Shown here one piece after another: positions 42,877 to 53,009 of a DNA stretch of 53,214 bases. The notes under the pieces are model-generated. The model was not told the origin of the DNA, made no database searches, and saw nothing but the letters and a program-made list of their open reading frames with translations. The translations under genes and the position numbers were made by a program. Every line of letters starts with the position of its first letter. Within the stretch, counting starts at the first letter, position 1. This stretch comes from an uncultured Flavobacteriales bacterium (GTDB lineage Bacteria > Bacteroidota > Bacteroidia > Flavobacteriales_G > Salibacteraceae). Location of the stretch: contig CALCCE010000092.1 in the NCBI GenBank assembly GCA_937899835.1, positions 1-53,214 on the forward strand, read 5' to 3'.

Positions 42877-43998
42877 ATGATTTTTGGTAAACAACTCCGT
42901 TATCTCTCATTTTCAGCCGCTTGCATTCTTTCAGGAATGCTGGTCAATTCTTGTGAAACCGAGGTTGACATACAAGCACCCTACGAAGACGTTACGCTGG
43001 TATACGGATTGTTGAACCAACAAGACTCCATTCATTACATCAAGATCAACAAAGCTTTTCTCGGTGAGGGGGATGCATTTGTTTACGCACAAGAGCGGGA
43101 TTCTTCCGAGTACAATCCTGCTAACGTAGATGCTCGCGTTGAGCAGTTGGACGACAACGGCAACGTGGCTCGTACCTATCCTTTGATTCCCGACGAAAAT
43201 GTGGCCAAAGAGGATGGCGTATTCTATTCGCCTTTACAAACGGTCTATTATTTTGTGACCGATCCCAATGAAAGATTGAGTTCTTCTGCCGAATACCGGT
43301 TGGCCATAAACGTGGGGGGAGAAAACAAATTTGTTTCAGCCCTCACCCCTTTGATTGACGACAATGACGGCAACTATCAGTTCGATGGTTTGATCGTTGG
43401 TTTGCCCCGTGTGGGGCTGGCTACGGTAAGTCAGTTCACCAATTCATTGGCGGTAGAGTGGGTTTCGGCTCCGGGTGGAAAACGCTACCAACTTAGTTTT
43501 CTGTGGGGCTACACTGACATTTATGTCAACGGCAACGACACCACACAGCAAAGCTATACGGTTCGCTGGCCGTTCCCTACCATGAAAGCACCCAATGCTG
43601 ATGGTGGTGATGGTATGGAAGTGGTGATCAATGGAGAAGATTTCTACAAGTTTTTGGCTACTCAAGTGCCCGATTTTGACGACACTCCGAACCTCTACCG
43701 CCGTATTCCAGACATTGACATTGATTTGGAATTGGCCATTGGTGGAGAACAACTTGACATTTTTATGGATGTGGCAGAACCTGCCACTGGGGTGGCACAA
43801 GAAAAACCACAATACACCAACATCGACAACGGTATTGGCATTTTCTCTTGCCGCTATACCCTTAAGCTGACAGACAAAGAATTGTCCAAGGATTCTATTG
43901 AAGAATTGATCCGTGGTTTCATTGGTGGCTACACCAGCGAAAAAGGGTTTTGCGATCCGGTCACCAGCGGACCGCTCAACGATCGCCCCTGTTTCTAA
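42877..43998 (+). CDS. DUF4249 lipoprotein
   Basis: 373 residues from ATG 42877. Lipoprotein signal with hydrophobic run and lipobox-like LVNSC, then ETEVDIQAPYEDVTLVYGLL, the typical start of DUF4249 proteins of Bacteroidota; the end PVTSGPLNDRPCF carries a Cys. These are outer-membrane-associated lipoproteins of unknown role, often next to a TonB-dependent receptor; none is present here. TAATTTAG at 42864-42871 is a one-mismatch -7 box only 5 bp before the ATG. Confidence 0.85.
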   Translation: MIFGKQLRYLSFSAACILSGMLVNSCETEVDIQAPYEDVTLVYGLLNQQDSIHYIKINKAFLGEGDAFVYAQERDSSEYNPANVDARVEQLDDNGNVARTYPLIPDENVAKEDGVFYSPLQTVYYFVTDPNERLSSSAEYRLAINVGGENKFVSALTPLIDDNDGNYQFDGLIVGLPRVGLATVSQFTNSLAVEWVSAPGGKRYQLSFLWGYTDIYVNGNDTTQQSYTVRWPFPTMKAPNADGGDGMEVVINGEDFYKFLATQVPDFDDTPNLYRRIPDIDIDLELAIGGEQLDIFMDVAEPATGVAQEKPQYTNIDNGIGIFSCRYTLKLTDKELSKDSIEELIRGFIGGYTSEKGFCDPVTSGPLNDRPCF

Positions 43999-44045
43999 TT
44001 CACTTCCACTTCTTTCGAATTTTCATTGGCACATTGCTGCCTTTT

Positions 44046-44141
44046 TGACACAAATCTGTCATGTTAAATCAGGGCTTTGCGGTCGAATGCGTGTCATTTT
44101 TGCAAAGTTGGCACTCTGGCACCGGATGGCACAGTGATTGA
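44046..44141 (+). promoter_or_regulatory. dnaK control region: inverted repeat and -24/-12-like promoter
   Basis: Seen: TGACA-N6-TGTCA at 44046-44061; three TGGCAC hexamers at 44109, 44117 and 44127; and TGGCAC-AGTGA-TTGA at 44127-44141, which matches the sigma-54 consensus TGGCAC-N5-TTGC except for the last base. Transcription would begin near 44153, about 38 nt before ATG. No TAnnTTTG box and no complete CIRCE element were found. Confidence 0.45.
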
Positions 44142-44190
44142 CAAAGGGCCAGCAGACATTTGAAACGAACACCAAAATAACACACTTGTA

Positions 44191-46110
44191 ATGGGTAAAA
44201 TTATAGGTATCGACCTGGGAACGACCAACTCTTGTGTCTCCGTAATGGAGGGTAACGAGCCCGTTGTAATTCCTAACAGCGAGGGTAAGCGTACCACTCC
44301 TTCTATTGTGGCATTTGTTGATGGTGGAGAGCGCAAAGTAGGTGATCCTGCCAAGCGCCAGGCCATTACCAACCCTACTAAAACCATCTATTCGATCAAA
44401 CGCTTCATGGGCCAGTCTTTCGCAGAGTCGTCCAGGGAGATTAGTCGGGTGCCTTACACTGTAGTAAAAGGAGATAACAGCACGCCACGCGTAGATATCG
44501 ATGGTCGTCACTATACCGCGCAGGAAATTTCTGCCATGGTATTGCAGAAAATGAAGAAAACCGCTGAGGATTACCTCGGACAGGAAGTGGCGGAAGCAGT
44601 GATTACGGTGCCTGCCTACTTCAATGATGCACAGCGCCAGGCTACCAAAGAAGCGGGTGAAATTGCCGGACTTCAGGTGAAGCGTATCATTAACGAGCCT
44701 ACTGCAGCATCTTTGGCCTATGGTCTCGACAAGCGCGGAAGCGACATGAAAATTGTGGTTTTCGACTGCGGTGGTGGTACACACGATGTGTCCATCCTCG
44801 AGTTGGGTGATGGTGTTTTCGAAGTAAAATCTACGGATGGTGATACCCACCTTGGAGGAGATGACTTCGATCAAGTGATTATTGATTGGTTGGCCAATGA
44901 GTTTCAAAAAGACGAAGGGCTCGATTTGCGCAAAGACCCCATGGCGCTGCAACGCTTGAAAGAAGCGGCTGAAAAAGCCAAGATTGAGTTGTCGAGTACT
45001 ACGACTACCGAGATCAACTTGCCCTACATCATGCCGGTTGACGGTGTGCCCAAGCACTTGGTGAAATCGCTGAGCCGTGCCAAATTTGAGCAACTGGCCG
45101 AAGATTTGATCAAACGGACCATTGAGCCTTGTCGTACTGCGTTGAAGAATGCCAACATGAGCACTTCCGACATCGACGAGATTATTTTGGTAGGTGGTTC
45201 CACCCGGATTCCAGCCATTCAAGATGCGGTTAAAGGTTTCTTTGGAAAAGAACCTTCGAAAGGTGTAAACCCTGACGAAGTAGTGGCGGTTGGTGCTGCC
45301 ATTCAGGGCGGTGTTCTCACCGGTGAAGTAAAAGATGTGTTGCTCCTGGACGTTACCCCACTTTCTTTAGGTATCGAAACCATGGGCGGAGTGTTCACCA
45401 AGCTTATTGAGTCGAACACCACCATTCCAACTAAAAAATCGGAAACGTTCTCCACTGCGGCCGACAATCAGCCTTCGGTTGAAATCCATGTATTGCAAGG
45501 AGAGCGCCCAATGGCCCGGGACAACCGCACCATTGGTAAATTCCACCTCAACGATATTCCACCAGCACCCCGGGGTGTACCTCAAATTGAAGTGACCTTC
45601 GACATTGATGCGAACGGAATCTTGAACGTAGGTGCTAAAGACAAAGCCACCGGCAAAGAGCAAAGCATTCGTATCGAAGCATCCAGCGGTCTTTCTGATG
45701 CTGAGATCGATAGAATGAAGCAGGAAGCCGAAGCCAACGCTGAAGCGGACAAGTCGGCCCGCGAGCGGGTAGACAAGCTCAATCAGGCCGACGGTTTGAT
45801 CTTCCAAACAGAGAAGCAACTCAAAGAGTACGGGGATAAAATTCCGGCTGAAAAGCGCCAACCCATTGACGCTGCTTTGGAAGCTTTGAAAGAAGCCCAC
45901 AAGTCAGAAGACCTCGATGCCATTGACAAGACAATGGAAGAGTTGAATACCGCTTTCCAGGCTGCTTCTCAAGAAATGTATGCCGCACAACAAGAAGGCC
46001 AGGCCGGTGATGCTCAGCAAGAGCAAGCGGGTGGCAATGCTTCCAGCGGTGGTTCTGATGAAGAAGTAACCGATGTTGACTTTGAAGAAGTAAGCGAAGA
46101 CAAGAAGTAA
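44191..46110 (+). CDS. dnaK: Molecular chaperone DnaK (Hsp70)
   Basis: 639 residues, full length. [21 protein letters not shown] is the phosphate-1 motif; [18 protein letters not shown] is phosphate-2 (Cys and His replace the usual Leu/Phe; His is known in Flavobacteria); the linker [14 protein letters not shown] joins the ATPase to the substrate-binding domain, and the tail ends [16 protein letters not shown]. It folds proteins with DnaJ and GrpE, neither of which is adjacent. Stands alone between its own control region and a strong terminator. Confidence 0.99.
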   Translation: MGKIIGIDLGTTNSCVSVMEGNEPVVIPNSEGKRTTPSIVAFVDGGERKVGDPAKRQAITNPTKTIYSIKRFMGQSFAESSREISRVPYTVVKGDNSTPRVDIDGRHYTAQEISAMVLQKMKKTAEDYLGQEVAEAVITVPAYFNDAQRQATKEAGEIAGLQVKRIINEPTAASLAYGLDKRGSDMKIVVFDCGGGTHDVSILELGDGVFEVKSTDGDTHLGGDDFDQVIIDWLANEFQKDEGLDLRKDPMALQRLKEAAEKAKIELSSTTTTEINLPYIMPVDGVPKHLVKSLSRAKFEQLAEDLIKRTIEPCRTALKNANMSTSDIDEIILVGGSTRIPAIQDAVKGFFGKEPSKGVNPDEVVAVGAAIQGGVLTGEVKDVLLLDVTPLSLGIETMGGVFTKLIESNTTIPTKKSETFSTAADNQPSVEIHVLQGERPMARDNRTIGKFHLNDIPPAPRGVPQIEVTFDIDANGILNVGAKDKATGKEQSIRIEASSGLSDAEIDRMKQEAEANAEADKSARERVDKLNQADGLIFQTEKQLKEYGDKIPAEKRQPIDAALEALKEAHKSEDLDAIDKTMEELNTAFQAASQEMYAAQQEGQAGDAQQEQAGGNASSGGSDEEVTDVDFEEVSEDKK

Positions 46111-46134
46111 GTTCAGCTTATTCAAATAATACAC

Positions 46135-46168
46135 AAGAGGGCGCTCCGAAAGGGGCGCCCTCTTTTAT
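46135..46168 (+). terminator. Intrinsic terminator after dnaK
   Basis: AAGAGGGCGCTCC and GGGGCGCCCTCTT form a 13-bp stem (one T-G) closed by a GAAA tetraloop, followed by a T-rich tail, 25 bp after the dnaK stop. Confidence 0.92.
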
Positions 46169-46221
46169 TTTATCAACTTTCAACTTGGATTTGATCGGCC
46201 ACAGAAGCCGATAAAAGCCCA

Positions 46222-49200
46222 TTACCGTACAATCGTAACCGTGCCGGTATATTCGTGGCGGTTTTGCTCTACGGTGAAATCCGTGGTAATAATTTTATAG
46301 ACGTACGCACCATTGGGCACCTTGCCGGTGCCATCTTGATAGGTGCCGTCCCACCCGTCTGCGAGGTTGTTGGACTCAAAGATGAGGTGTCCCCAGCGGT
46401 CGTATATGAGCATCTGGTAGTCGGTGTCCTGAATGCCTACTCCTACGGGTCTGAAGATTTCGTTATCGCCGTCTCCGTTGGGGGAGAATGCCTTGGGAAT
46501 CCAGAGCTGGAATTCGGCGGTAACCCGAACGATGTGGCTCGTAGAGGCCTGACAGCCGTACACTGTAGCAACGTCCAACTCCACCGTGTAGCTTCCTGTG
46601 TCCGTTGTAGGGAAGAGGTAAACCGGATTTCTTTCCTGGCTTTGATCAAGCCCGGCAAAGTTCCAATTCCAAAAATTGATGTCGCCGATCGATTTGTCTA
46701 CGAACTGTAATCGGGTATTGAGCAACGTTGTTGGATTTGGAGAGACCTCAAACCTTGGTAAAGGATTCGGGCGAACCGTAATGTAATCGCTTTGGGTAAG
46801 GCTGGCTTCACATCCATCCGGCGAGGTTACTGTGAGCGTTACATCGTAAGATCCATCGTTATCAAAGTCGTGATTCGGGCTACAAGAATTGTTGGATCGA
46901 CCATCGCCAAATTCCCAGGAACAAGAACTGGTCAAAGTGGACAGGTTGGTAAATTGAACCGATAATGGCTCACACCCTTCCGTAGGAGCTGCCGTGAAAT
47001 CCACCGTAGGAACCGGGTTTACGGTTACCGTTACCTGTTCGGTCACTGCCGGTGAACCACAAAAATCATTGAGGGTTACCGTGTAGGTAGTCGTTTGTGT
47101 GGGGGTAGCCACCGGATTGGAAAGTGTGGGGTTGGAAAGGCCGGCGATCGGAAACCAGCTATAGGTAAAACCTACACCGTTTCCACCGGTGCCGGAGGCA
47201 AAAAGTTGAGCAGAAGCACCCGGGCAAATATCGGTATCGTTGGAGGTCGTAACTACAAGGGTGTCATAGAGGTTGACTGTGATAGTCGATACATTGGAAA
47301 GGCATCCTTGAACATCCTCGGCATATACCTCGTAGGTGGTGTTTTGTGTTGGGCAAACATTGTGTGTCATGCTGTTGCCGAGAAATCCACTCCCCCCGAC
47401 GATGGTCCAATGGTAGGTGTAAGGGCCTCCGGAACCACCGGACGCCGGTGCCGAAATGTTGACACAATTGCTGACACAGATCGTGGTTTGGGAAAACGAA
47501 GGCGTAACCACTACCTCCGTCGGTTCCGTAATGGACCTTGAATCGGTCACTTCACAACCATTAGCGTCTCTTACCACCAGGTTGTAAAGCCCCGGAGCAA
47601 GGTTATTTAGCGCATTGGTGGATACAAAGGTCGCTCCACCGTCCTGGCTGACACTGTAAGGAGGCGTGCCTCCGGAGGCAAAAAGCGACAAACTGCCGTT
47701 CCCGTAACCAAAACACGAAACGTTTTGGACTTGAATGGAATCGATCTGCAAGGCGGTGGGGTGTGTGACCGTGAACGTAGTTTCTATCGTACATCCAGTG
47801 GCATCTGAAACGGTAACGGTGTAGCTCCCTGCACACAAATTGTTGATGCTATTTGCAGTGTTGGTCGAATTGCTCCATGCATAGCTGAACGCAGTAAATA
47901 CCCCGGAAGGATTTGCGGTAGCCGAACCGTTGCAAGATTGGTAGCAGGAATCGTGCACTACATTCACACCATTGCTTATCGGCAAAGGCTCGTTCAGGCT
48001 CACCTGCAGGTTAGCCTGACAGGTGTTGGTATCCTGAACTACTAAGGTGTAGGTGCCTGCATGCAGGCCGGTGAAAGCATTGGACGACTGGAAATTCGTT
48101 CCGTTATCTATACTGTAGGTCAATGGTCCGGAGCCAACCGAACCAAATATCGAAATGGCTCCTGTGCTGTCATTGTGACAAGAGAGGTCGGTCAGACTTG
48201 TGGAGTCGATCGCCAGCAGTGCCAATTCATTCAAGGTAACCTGAATGGCGGGGAAGGTAATACAACCCAAATTGTCTTGTACCACGATCCAGTAATCACC
48301 GCCGGCAAGGGACGGGAAGGTGCCAAAAGTGGAAAAGGTTTGCCCGCTGTCGATGCTATAGCTTAAACCACCGTTACCACCGGATGCAAAAATGTCAATT
48401 ACCCCGTTGTTGGCAGCAAAACAACTCAAATCGGTGGTGTTGATGCTGTCGATGGTAGGTGCCGTCGGATTGATTAAAGTATCGGAGGCATAGTCACTAA
48501 TACATCCCAAAGAATCCTGAACAAGGAAGGAATAATACCCAATGCTCAAGCCACTAAAAATCGCGCTGGTTTGCCAGGTAGCTCCACTATCGATGCTGTA
48601 CTGATAAGGTGGAAATCCGCCGGTAGTGGAAACGGTAACAGAACCGTTGTTTTGGCCACATGCAGGATGAACGGTCACTAATTGCAAAGGAGTAAGTTGC
48701 TCCACAGTTACCACTACCGAATCGGTCATCGTACATCCACAGGTATCGGAGTAAGTAACATGAAAGGTGGTGGTTTGGGTGACGGTTGCGATTGGGTTCG
48801 AGATGGTGTCGAAATCCAATAGGGTGTCGTTAGACCATTGCCAACTCCCACCGCCAGGACAGGCAAACTGGCTTGCTGTGGAGGCAAAGAGTGGCAAAGA
48901 TGTTGGGCAAACGGAAGTATCGTTGGAGACCGTCAGCGTAGATACATGAATGTTGACCGTAGAGGTATCGGCACATTCACTGCCAAAGGTATCGGTGACA
49001 ATCACCGTATATGGAGTGATTCCCGGTGGAGGAGTGATGACCGGATTGACAATACTGGTGTCGGTGATGGTACTGTCGTTGGGTGTCCACGCATAATTGA
49101 AAGCAGCCAGATCCGGGTCTGCGCAGTAGTTGAATTGAACGTTTGGCCTGCTGAAGGAACTACCAGTGATAAAATTCGACTGGCAGGCAGACACAAAACT

Positions 49201-51528
49201 GCTGAAACTGTTGTAGTAAACTACCGATAGAAAGGAGGTATTGGTGTATGGTGAACTGTGGTTTTGAGAAAATGATCCGTTTTGGAAACAGATCTCAACA
49301 ATCAGGTTGGTGGTGCCATCCCAATCGAAAGCCTGGTCAAATTGGTGGTTGTTCCAGCCTTGGGCAACGGTGATGGTTTTCGGATCAAAGACCTGAACCA
49401 GTCCTCCTTGCCACGAAAAACTTTGCAGAGCATTGAGCGAAGTACACCCCATTTTGATCGTATAATCCGAGAAAGAGGTGACGCTTCCCCAAAGCTGCGA
49501 AATGTTAAACGCAATGGATGTAATCTTACCTCCATTGATGCCTTGCGCATTGAGCTCGTTGGCACGGAAAAGGAATTGGTGGCGCGCTGTCCGGCGGTTT
49601 GAGCCATAAGGAGCCGGAAAGGCAAAATTGGTGTTGACAGTCGTTCCGGTTCCTATTTGAGTGATGGTATTTGGGCCCACACAAGCCTGGGTGCTAAGGC
49701 CACAGGAACTGGGAATGATCGCCCCGAGTATCACGTTGAGGGAGGTGGTATCGCTGCCACACAAGATCGTGTCGTTGGCAGTGGCGGTAACGATTGGAGG
49801 AAATGGAGGAGTGATCGAGATGGTATTGGAAGATGTTTTCACACATCCTGCATTGGAAGAAACGGTGACGGTATAGGTGGTCGTTACGGATGGACCTGCC
49901 ATTGGGTTGGCCGCGGTGGAGTCGGACAGCGAACCGGTGTTGTTCCACATATAATTGTAGGATCCCGGAGGGGTAGTGGTCATGATCTGGATACTGTCTT
50001 CCTGGCACAAAGCGGTATCTGGTCCAGAGGTCAGCGTAAAGTCGGGAACCACAAAGACGGTGATCGTATCTATGGCATTACAGGAAAGCAAGTTCACATT
50101 ACACCCCCCTGGAGTTGAGCCAGAGGAGGAACTCGTTACTTCGTAAACGGTAGTGGTAGTAGGCTGGGCCCAAGTGGAGGCACACGTGTCGCATCCAAAG
50201 TTGACCCCTACGTTGATCGGATCGCCGGAAATCACCGTCCAATTGAAGGTGTTGCCTCCGGTGGCATTGATGAAGGCTTGCTGCGCTCCGCAAATGGTGA
50301 CATCCGTGCCTGCAAATACTCCCCCAAATACAAAAACATCGTAATTGTAAGAAGAGATTCTTGGGGTTGGACAACTGTTGTCTGAGGCAGAAATGTTAAA
50401 GGAACTGAGTCCTAAATTGCCCGGCGTGGCCGTCCAGGAAATGGTGGCGGTGATGGGATTGGTACCCGAGGTAGTCATGGTGGCGCCCGGGAGCACCGTT
50501 CCAATGTTGGAAGAAAGCGAAATGGTCTGGCCTACATCAAGGTCGAAAAAATCGATATCAGCGGTAAAGGTTTGGCCTACGCATGCATTGATGGTATTGG
50601 AGTCGATGAGTGACGCGGATCCTGAGAAAGCGCTAAAGAGAATGCCATTGGTGTCTTGCGGAGAGACACAACTGTTGGTTCCGGGAGGTACCACAATAAA
50701 TTGAATGTCCCGATGAATGGTGGAAAGGTGCTCTCCCGTACAACGCTTGTATTCATCTACCTGAACATTGACAATATAAACACCACTAATCAAGGGTACA
50801 TTGAAGGAAATCTGTCCTGAAGTGGAATCGATAACGACACCTGGAATTGGGAATGCCCCTGAAAAACCCGCTTGATAGGTCACATTCGTAGTGGAATTCA
50901 ATTTTGCCGGAATAAGTGAATAGCGCAAGCTATCACCATCGGGGTCGACTACTCCAAAATTATAGTTGAAGGAAGTACCGGAACACACATATTGAAGCGG
51001 AAAATGAGAGGGTGTATTGATAAACGCCGGCGAATTGTTGCAAGAATCTGCCGCAAAATTCATGTATCCACTCACATACATGCCCGGAGATCCTACCACA
51101 TTAATGGTTCCGTTGGGACGGCAGCACCCTGATTGATAGGACATGGTCCAGGTTCCGTTTGGACAGGGGGGAGCCAGGGTAACAATCGATCGGTAGGTAT
51201 AGATTTCATTTCCGGGAAGTGTCCCGCCGTTGCAGGTACTGTTTGTGATGAGGCTCGGGCACAGTTGGCTCACATTGGTGCCTCCGGGGTTGGTCAAAGG
51301 CAGCGTAAGTGAAAAAGTGGTGCCACAGCTGCTGGTGAAGGTAACAGGAGCGGCCAGCGGAGCATTAATACTGGCACAATTCCGAAAGAAGTTGAAGGTA
51401 ACTTCAAACATATTGGGACCTACGCAGGTCCACGAAAAATCACCGCCGGTGATGTCTGAGCTAAAGCCAGAAAAATGGGTTAGGAGCGAAAAAACAAACG
51501 CGCAAAACAGTTTGATGAGCGTTTTCAT
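46222..51528 (-). CDS. Giant PKD/SprB-repeat surface protein with gliding-motility C-terminal domain
   Basis: 1768 residues. Signal peptide MKTLIKLFCAFVFSLLTHFSG; an N-terminal region to ~275 with many Cys (FNFFRNC, YQSGCCRPNG); Ig/PKD-like stretches to ~600; an embedded ~200-residue domain at ~605-805 (ARHQFLFRANELNAQGI, GKITSIAFNISQLWG); several SprB-type repeats with YSIDSG and GxYxxxVQDxxGC motifs (~930-1380); two PKD domains (~1515-1665; CSWEFGDGRSNNSC); and the C-terminal gliding-motility domain (IPKAFSPNGDGDNEIF ... YDRWGHLIFES ... DGTYQDGTGKVPNGAYVYKI), a T9SS type B sorting signal. Exported and surface-linked by T9SS in known cases; ligand and need for gliding are unknown. Confidence 0.93.
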   Translation of the reverse strand: MKTLIKLFCAFVFSLLTHFSGFSSDITGGDFSWTCVGPNMFEVTFNFFRNCASINAPLAAPVTFTSSCGTTFSLTLPLTNPGGTNVSQLCPSLITNSTCNGGTLPGNEIYTYRSIVTLAPPCPNGTWTMSYQSGCCRPNGTINVVGSPGMYVSGYMNFAADSCNNSPAFINTPSHFPLQYVCSGTSFNYNFGVVDPDGDSLRYSLIPAKLNSTTNVTYQAGFSGAFPIPGVVIDSTSGQISFNVPLISGVYIVNVQVDEYKRCTGEHLSTIHRDIQFIVVPPGTNSCVSPQDTNGILFSAFSGSASLIDSNTINACVGQTFTADIDFFDLDVGQTISLSSNIGTVLPGATMTTSGTNPITATISWTATPGNLGLSSFNISASDNSCPTPRISSYNYDVFVFGGVFAGTDVTICGAQQAFINATGGNTFNWTVISGDPINVGVNFGCDTCASTWAQPTTTTVYEVTSSSSGSTPGGCNVNLLSCNAIDTITVFVVPDFTLTSGPDTALCQEDSIQIMTTTPPGSYNYMWNNTGSLSDSTAANPMAGPSVTTTYTVTVSSNAGCVKTSSNTISITPPFPPIVTATANDTILCGSDTTSLNVILGAIIPSSCGLSTQACVGPNTITQIGTGTTVNTNFAFPAPYGSNRRTARHQFLFRANELNAQGINGGKITSIAFNISQLWGSVTSFSDYTIKMGCTSLNALQSFSWQGGLVQVFDPKTITVAQGWNNHQFDQAFDWDGTTNLIVEICFQNGSFSQNHSSPYTNTSFLSVVYYNSFSSFVSACQSNFITGSSFSRPNVQFNYCADPDLAAFNYAWTPNDSTITDTSIVNPVITPPPGITPYTVIVTDTFGSECADTSTVNIHVSTLTVSNDTSVCPTSLPLFASTASQFACPGGGSWQWSNDTLLDFDTISNPIATVTQTTTFHVTYSDTCGCTMTDSVVVTVEQLTPLQLVTVHPACGQNNGSVTVSTTGGFPPYQYSIDSGATWQTSAIFSGLSIGYYSFLVQDSLGCISDYASDTLINPTAPTIDSINTTDLSCFAANNGVIDIFASGGNGGLSYSIDSGQTFSTFGTFPSLAGGDYWIVVQDNLGCITFPAIQVTLNELALLAIDSTSLTDLSCHNDSTGAISIFGSVGSGPLTYSIDNGTNFQSSNAFTGLHAGTYTLVVQDTNTCQANLQVSLNEPLPISNGVNVVHDSCYQSCNGSATANPSGVFTAFSYAWSNSTNTANSINNLCAGSYTVTVSDATGCTIETTFTVTHPTALQIDSIQVQNVSCFGYGNGSLSLFASGGTPPYSVSQDGGATFVSTNALNNLAPGLYNLVVRDANGCEVTDSRSITEPTEVVVTPSFSQTTICVSNCVNISAPASGGSGGPYTYHWTIVGGSGFLGNSMTHNVCPTQNTTYEVYAEDVQGCLSNVSTITVNLYDTLVVTTSNDTDICPGASAQLFASGTGGNGVGFTYSWFPIAGLSNPTLSNPVATPTQTTTYTVTLNDFCGSPAVTEQVTVTVNPVPTVDFTAAPTEGCEPLSVQFTNLSTLTSSCSWEFGDGRSNNSCSPNHDFDNDGSYDVTLTVTSPDGCEASLTQSDYITVRPNPLPRFEVSPNPTTLLNTRLQFVDKSIGDINFWNWNFAGLDQSQERNPVYLFPTTDTGSYTVELDVATVYGCQASTSHIVRVTAEFQLWIPKAFSPNGDGDNEIFRPVGVGIQDTDYQMLIYDRWGHLIFESNNLADGWDGTYQDGTGKVPNGAYVYKIITTDFTVEQNRHEYTGTVTIVR

Positions 51529-51927
51529 TGGGGTAAGATTTGGTACGATTCAATCGCACTGGTGGTGAGGACTAAATCTTTCTCAAAAAAGACGCATGTT
51601 TTGAAAGAAAGGTTGCTTTATTTTACGGCCACAGCCACTTGAATTTACAAAATCTGCGCGTCCTTTTCAAGTTTAGCGGGTTATTTCAATCGATTCGCCC
51701 AAATGTTGTTCTCAAGCCCATCAAACACTACCCATCTTATTTGCTACAACTTGTAACGAGGGCGGTTGTTGAAGCAACTCCCTGTTTGAGCCCTTTTGAA
51801 GGGTAAAGCTACCGTTGACCGGTGTTGACAGTAGGAGAAGGAATTGGAGGGAAACAAACTCAACCATCAGGATGCGAATGGTTTGTGGGTTGAATGATTA
51901 TATTTGTTGTGACCCAATTGACCCTAG
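51529..51927. other. 399-bp divergent intergenic region
   Basis: Between the giant protein gene (minus) and a secreted protein gene (plus). No credible coding frame, tRNA or strong hairpin. The only clear signal is the plus-strand -7 box at 51899. No exact -7 box was found on the minus strand for the giant gene. Confidence 0.6.
51899..51906 (+). promoter_or_regulatory. -7 promoter box for the propeller-like protein gene
   Basis: TATATTTG, exact TAnnTTTG, 21 bp before the TTG start at 51928. TTTG at 51882 is a possible -33 element but spaced only 13 bp. The position supports the TTG start. Confidence 0.5.
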
Positions 51928-52929
51928 TTGTTTCATCGCCTTTCATACTTACTGTTCGCCTGTGCACTTTGGCTGTGCCCAACGGAGGTGACTTTGGCGC
52001 AAGAGCCAATAATAACGGTGCTGGAAGATGGGGAACAACAAACCGACAGTTCTTACTACGACATTGAGCAGGTAGGCGAAACGGAATATTGGGCAGTCGG
52101 AAAATACGGCATCATCACTTCGTTAAAAACCGACGGACAAATTTCCCGAGTCCAGTTTCCCAACCAGGGGGCCGATTTACTCAAGGTACAGCGCCTGGAT
52201 GAAGATCGGATCATGATTGCCGCGGACAGTGGCTACCTTTACTTTTATGAGAAAAGTACCGCCCGTTGGGAAGTAAACCGGGTGGAAGGTTATGAGAATT
52301 TTTGCTTTTACAATGCCGCTCAGGTGGATGGAGATGTGTTGTTGGTCTGTGGCGGAAAGTCAAGCATTGCAGCAGAGAAAAAGGCCTTGCCCTTTGGCTT
52401 CATTCTCCGATCTACGGATGGCGGAAAGAATTGGGAAAAAGTATTTGATAGCAAGCTGAACATGGTTTGGAGTGTGAAATACGACAAACTGGCCCGCGAA
52501 CTCAACGCGCTGTTGTATCATCCCATTCGGCAAAGCCGCCTCATCAGCTCGGCCGATTTGGGGCGCACCTGGAACAAAACCAGTACCCACCTGAAGGGAC
52601 TCTTCCACGATTTTTCTAACCTGAACGGTAAAACCCTGTTTTCAGGTGGACGCAATCCCAATTTCAACCTCAACGGTGCCATTGCAACGATGGAGAAGGT
52701 GAACAACTTTCAATCGGGCATGTTTTGGGACATTGCCCACAACAAGAATTGGATTTTGGCTACCAGCACCGATGGCAACCTGGTATACCGCAAGTTGCTG
52801 GGCGACTGGAATTTCCTCACTACTTCTGTTTGCAAAAACCTCTACGAAATTGCCTTTATCGATGAGCATACCGCCTTTGTGGTGGGCAGCTACAAAACCA
52901 TCCTCAAGGTTTCATTTCCCCAACAATAG
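51928..52929 (+). CDS. Secreted beta-propeller-like protein, uncharacterised
   Basis: 333 residues from TTG 51928, directly after an in-frame stop. Signal peptide FHRLSYLLFACALWLCPTEVTLAQ. The body has repeated blade-like units with ILRSTDGGKNWEKVF and ISSADLGRTWNKTS, which resemble BNR/Asp-box repeats of sialidase- and Ycf48-like propellers, and short hydrophobic strands throughout. No sorting domain at the C-terminus (ends KTILKVSFPQQ), so probably periplasmic. Function unknown. The RND/MMPL gene starts 80 bp later in the same direction, so a link is possible. Confidence 0.75.
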   Translation: MFHRLSYLLFACALWLCPTEVTLAQEPIITVLEDGEQQTDSSYYDIEQVGETEYWAVGKYGIITSLKTDGQISRVQFPNQGADLLKVQRLDEDRIMIAADSGYLYFYEKSTARWEVNRVEGYENFCFYNAAQVDGDVLLVCGGKSSIAAEKKALPFGFILRSTDGGKNWEKVFDSKLNMVWSVKYDKLARELNALLYHPIRQSRLISSADLGRTWNKTSTHLKGLFHDFSNLNGKTLFSGGRNPNFNLNGAIATMEKVNNFQSGMFWDIAHNKNWILATSTDGNLVYRKLLGDWNFLTTSVCKNLYEIAFIDEHTAFVVGSYKTILKVSFPQQ

Positions 52930-53009
52930 GGGGAACATTTCCTTTTCTCAAGGGTTCTATTTTGGGCCAAACGGCCAGCCAATGTCGAATCGATTTCAGT
53001 TGAAGAAGG

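Noticed and set aside
44109-44132. TTGGCACTC before dnaK resembles a CIRCE (HrcA) half-site
   Set aside because: The second half GAGTGCTAA at 9-nt spacing is absent; the repeated TGGCAC hexamers fit a different layout.
44059-45222. 387-codon open frame antisense to dnaK
   Set aside because: It mirrors codon bias of dnaK, its translation is low in recognisable features, and dnaK is unmistakable on the other strand.
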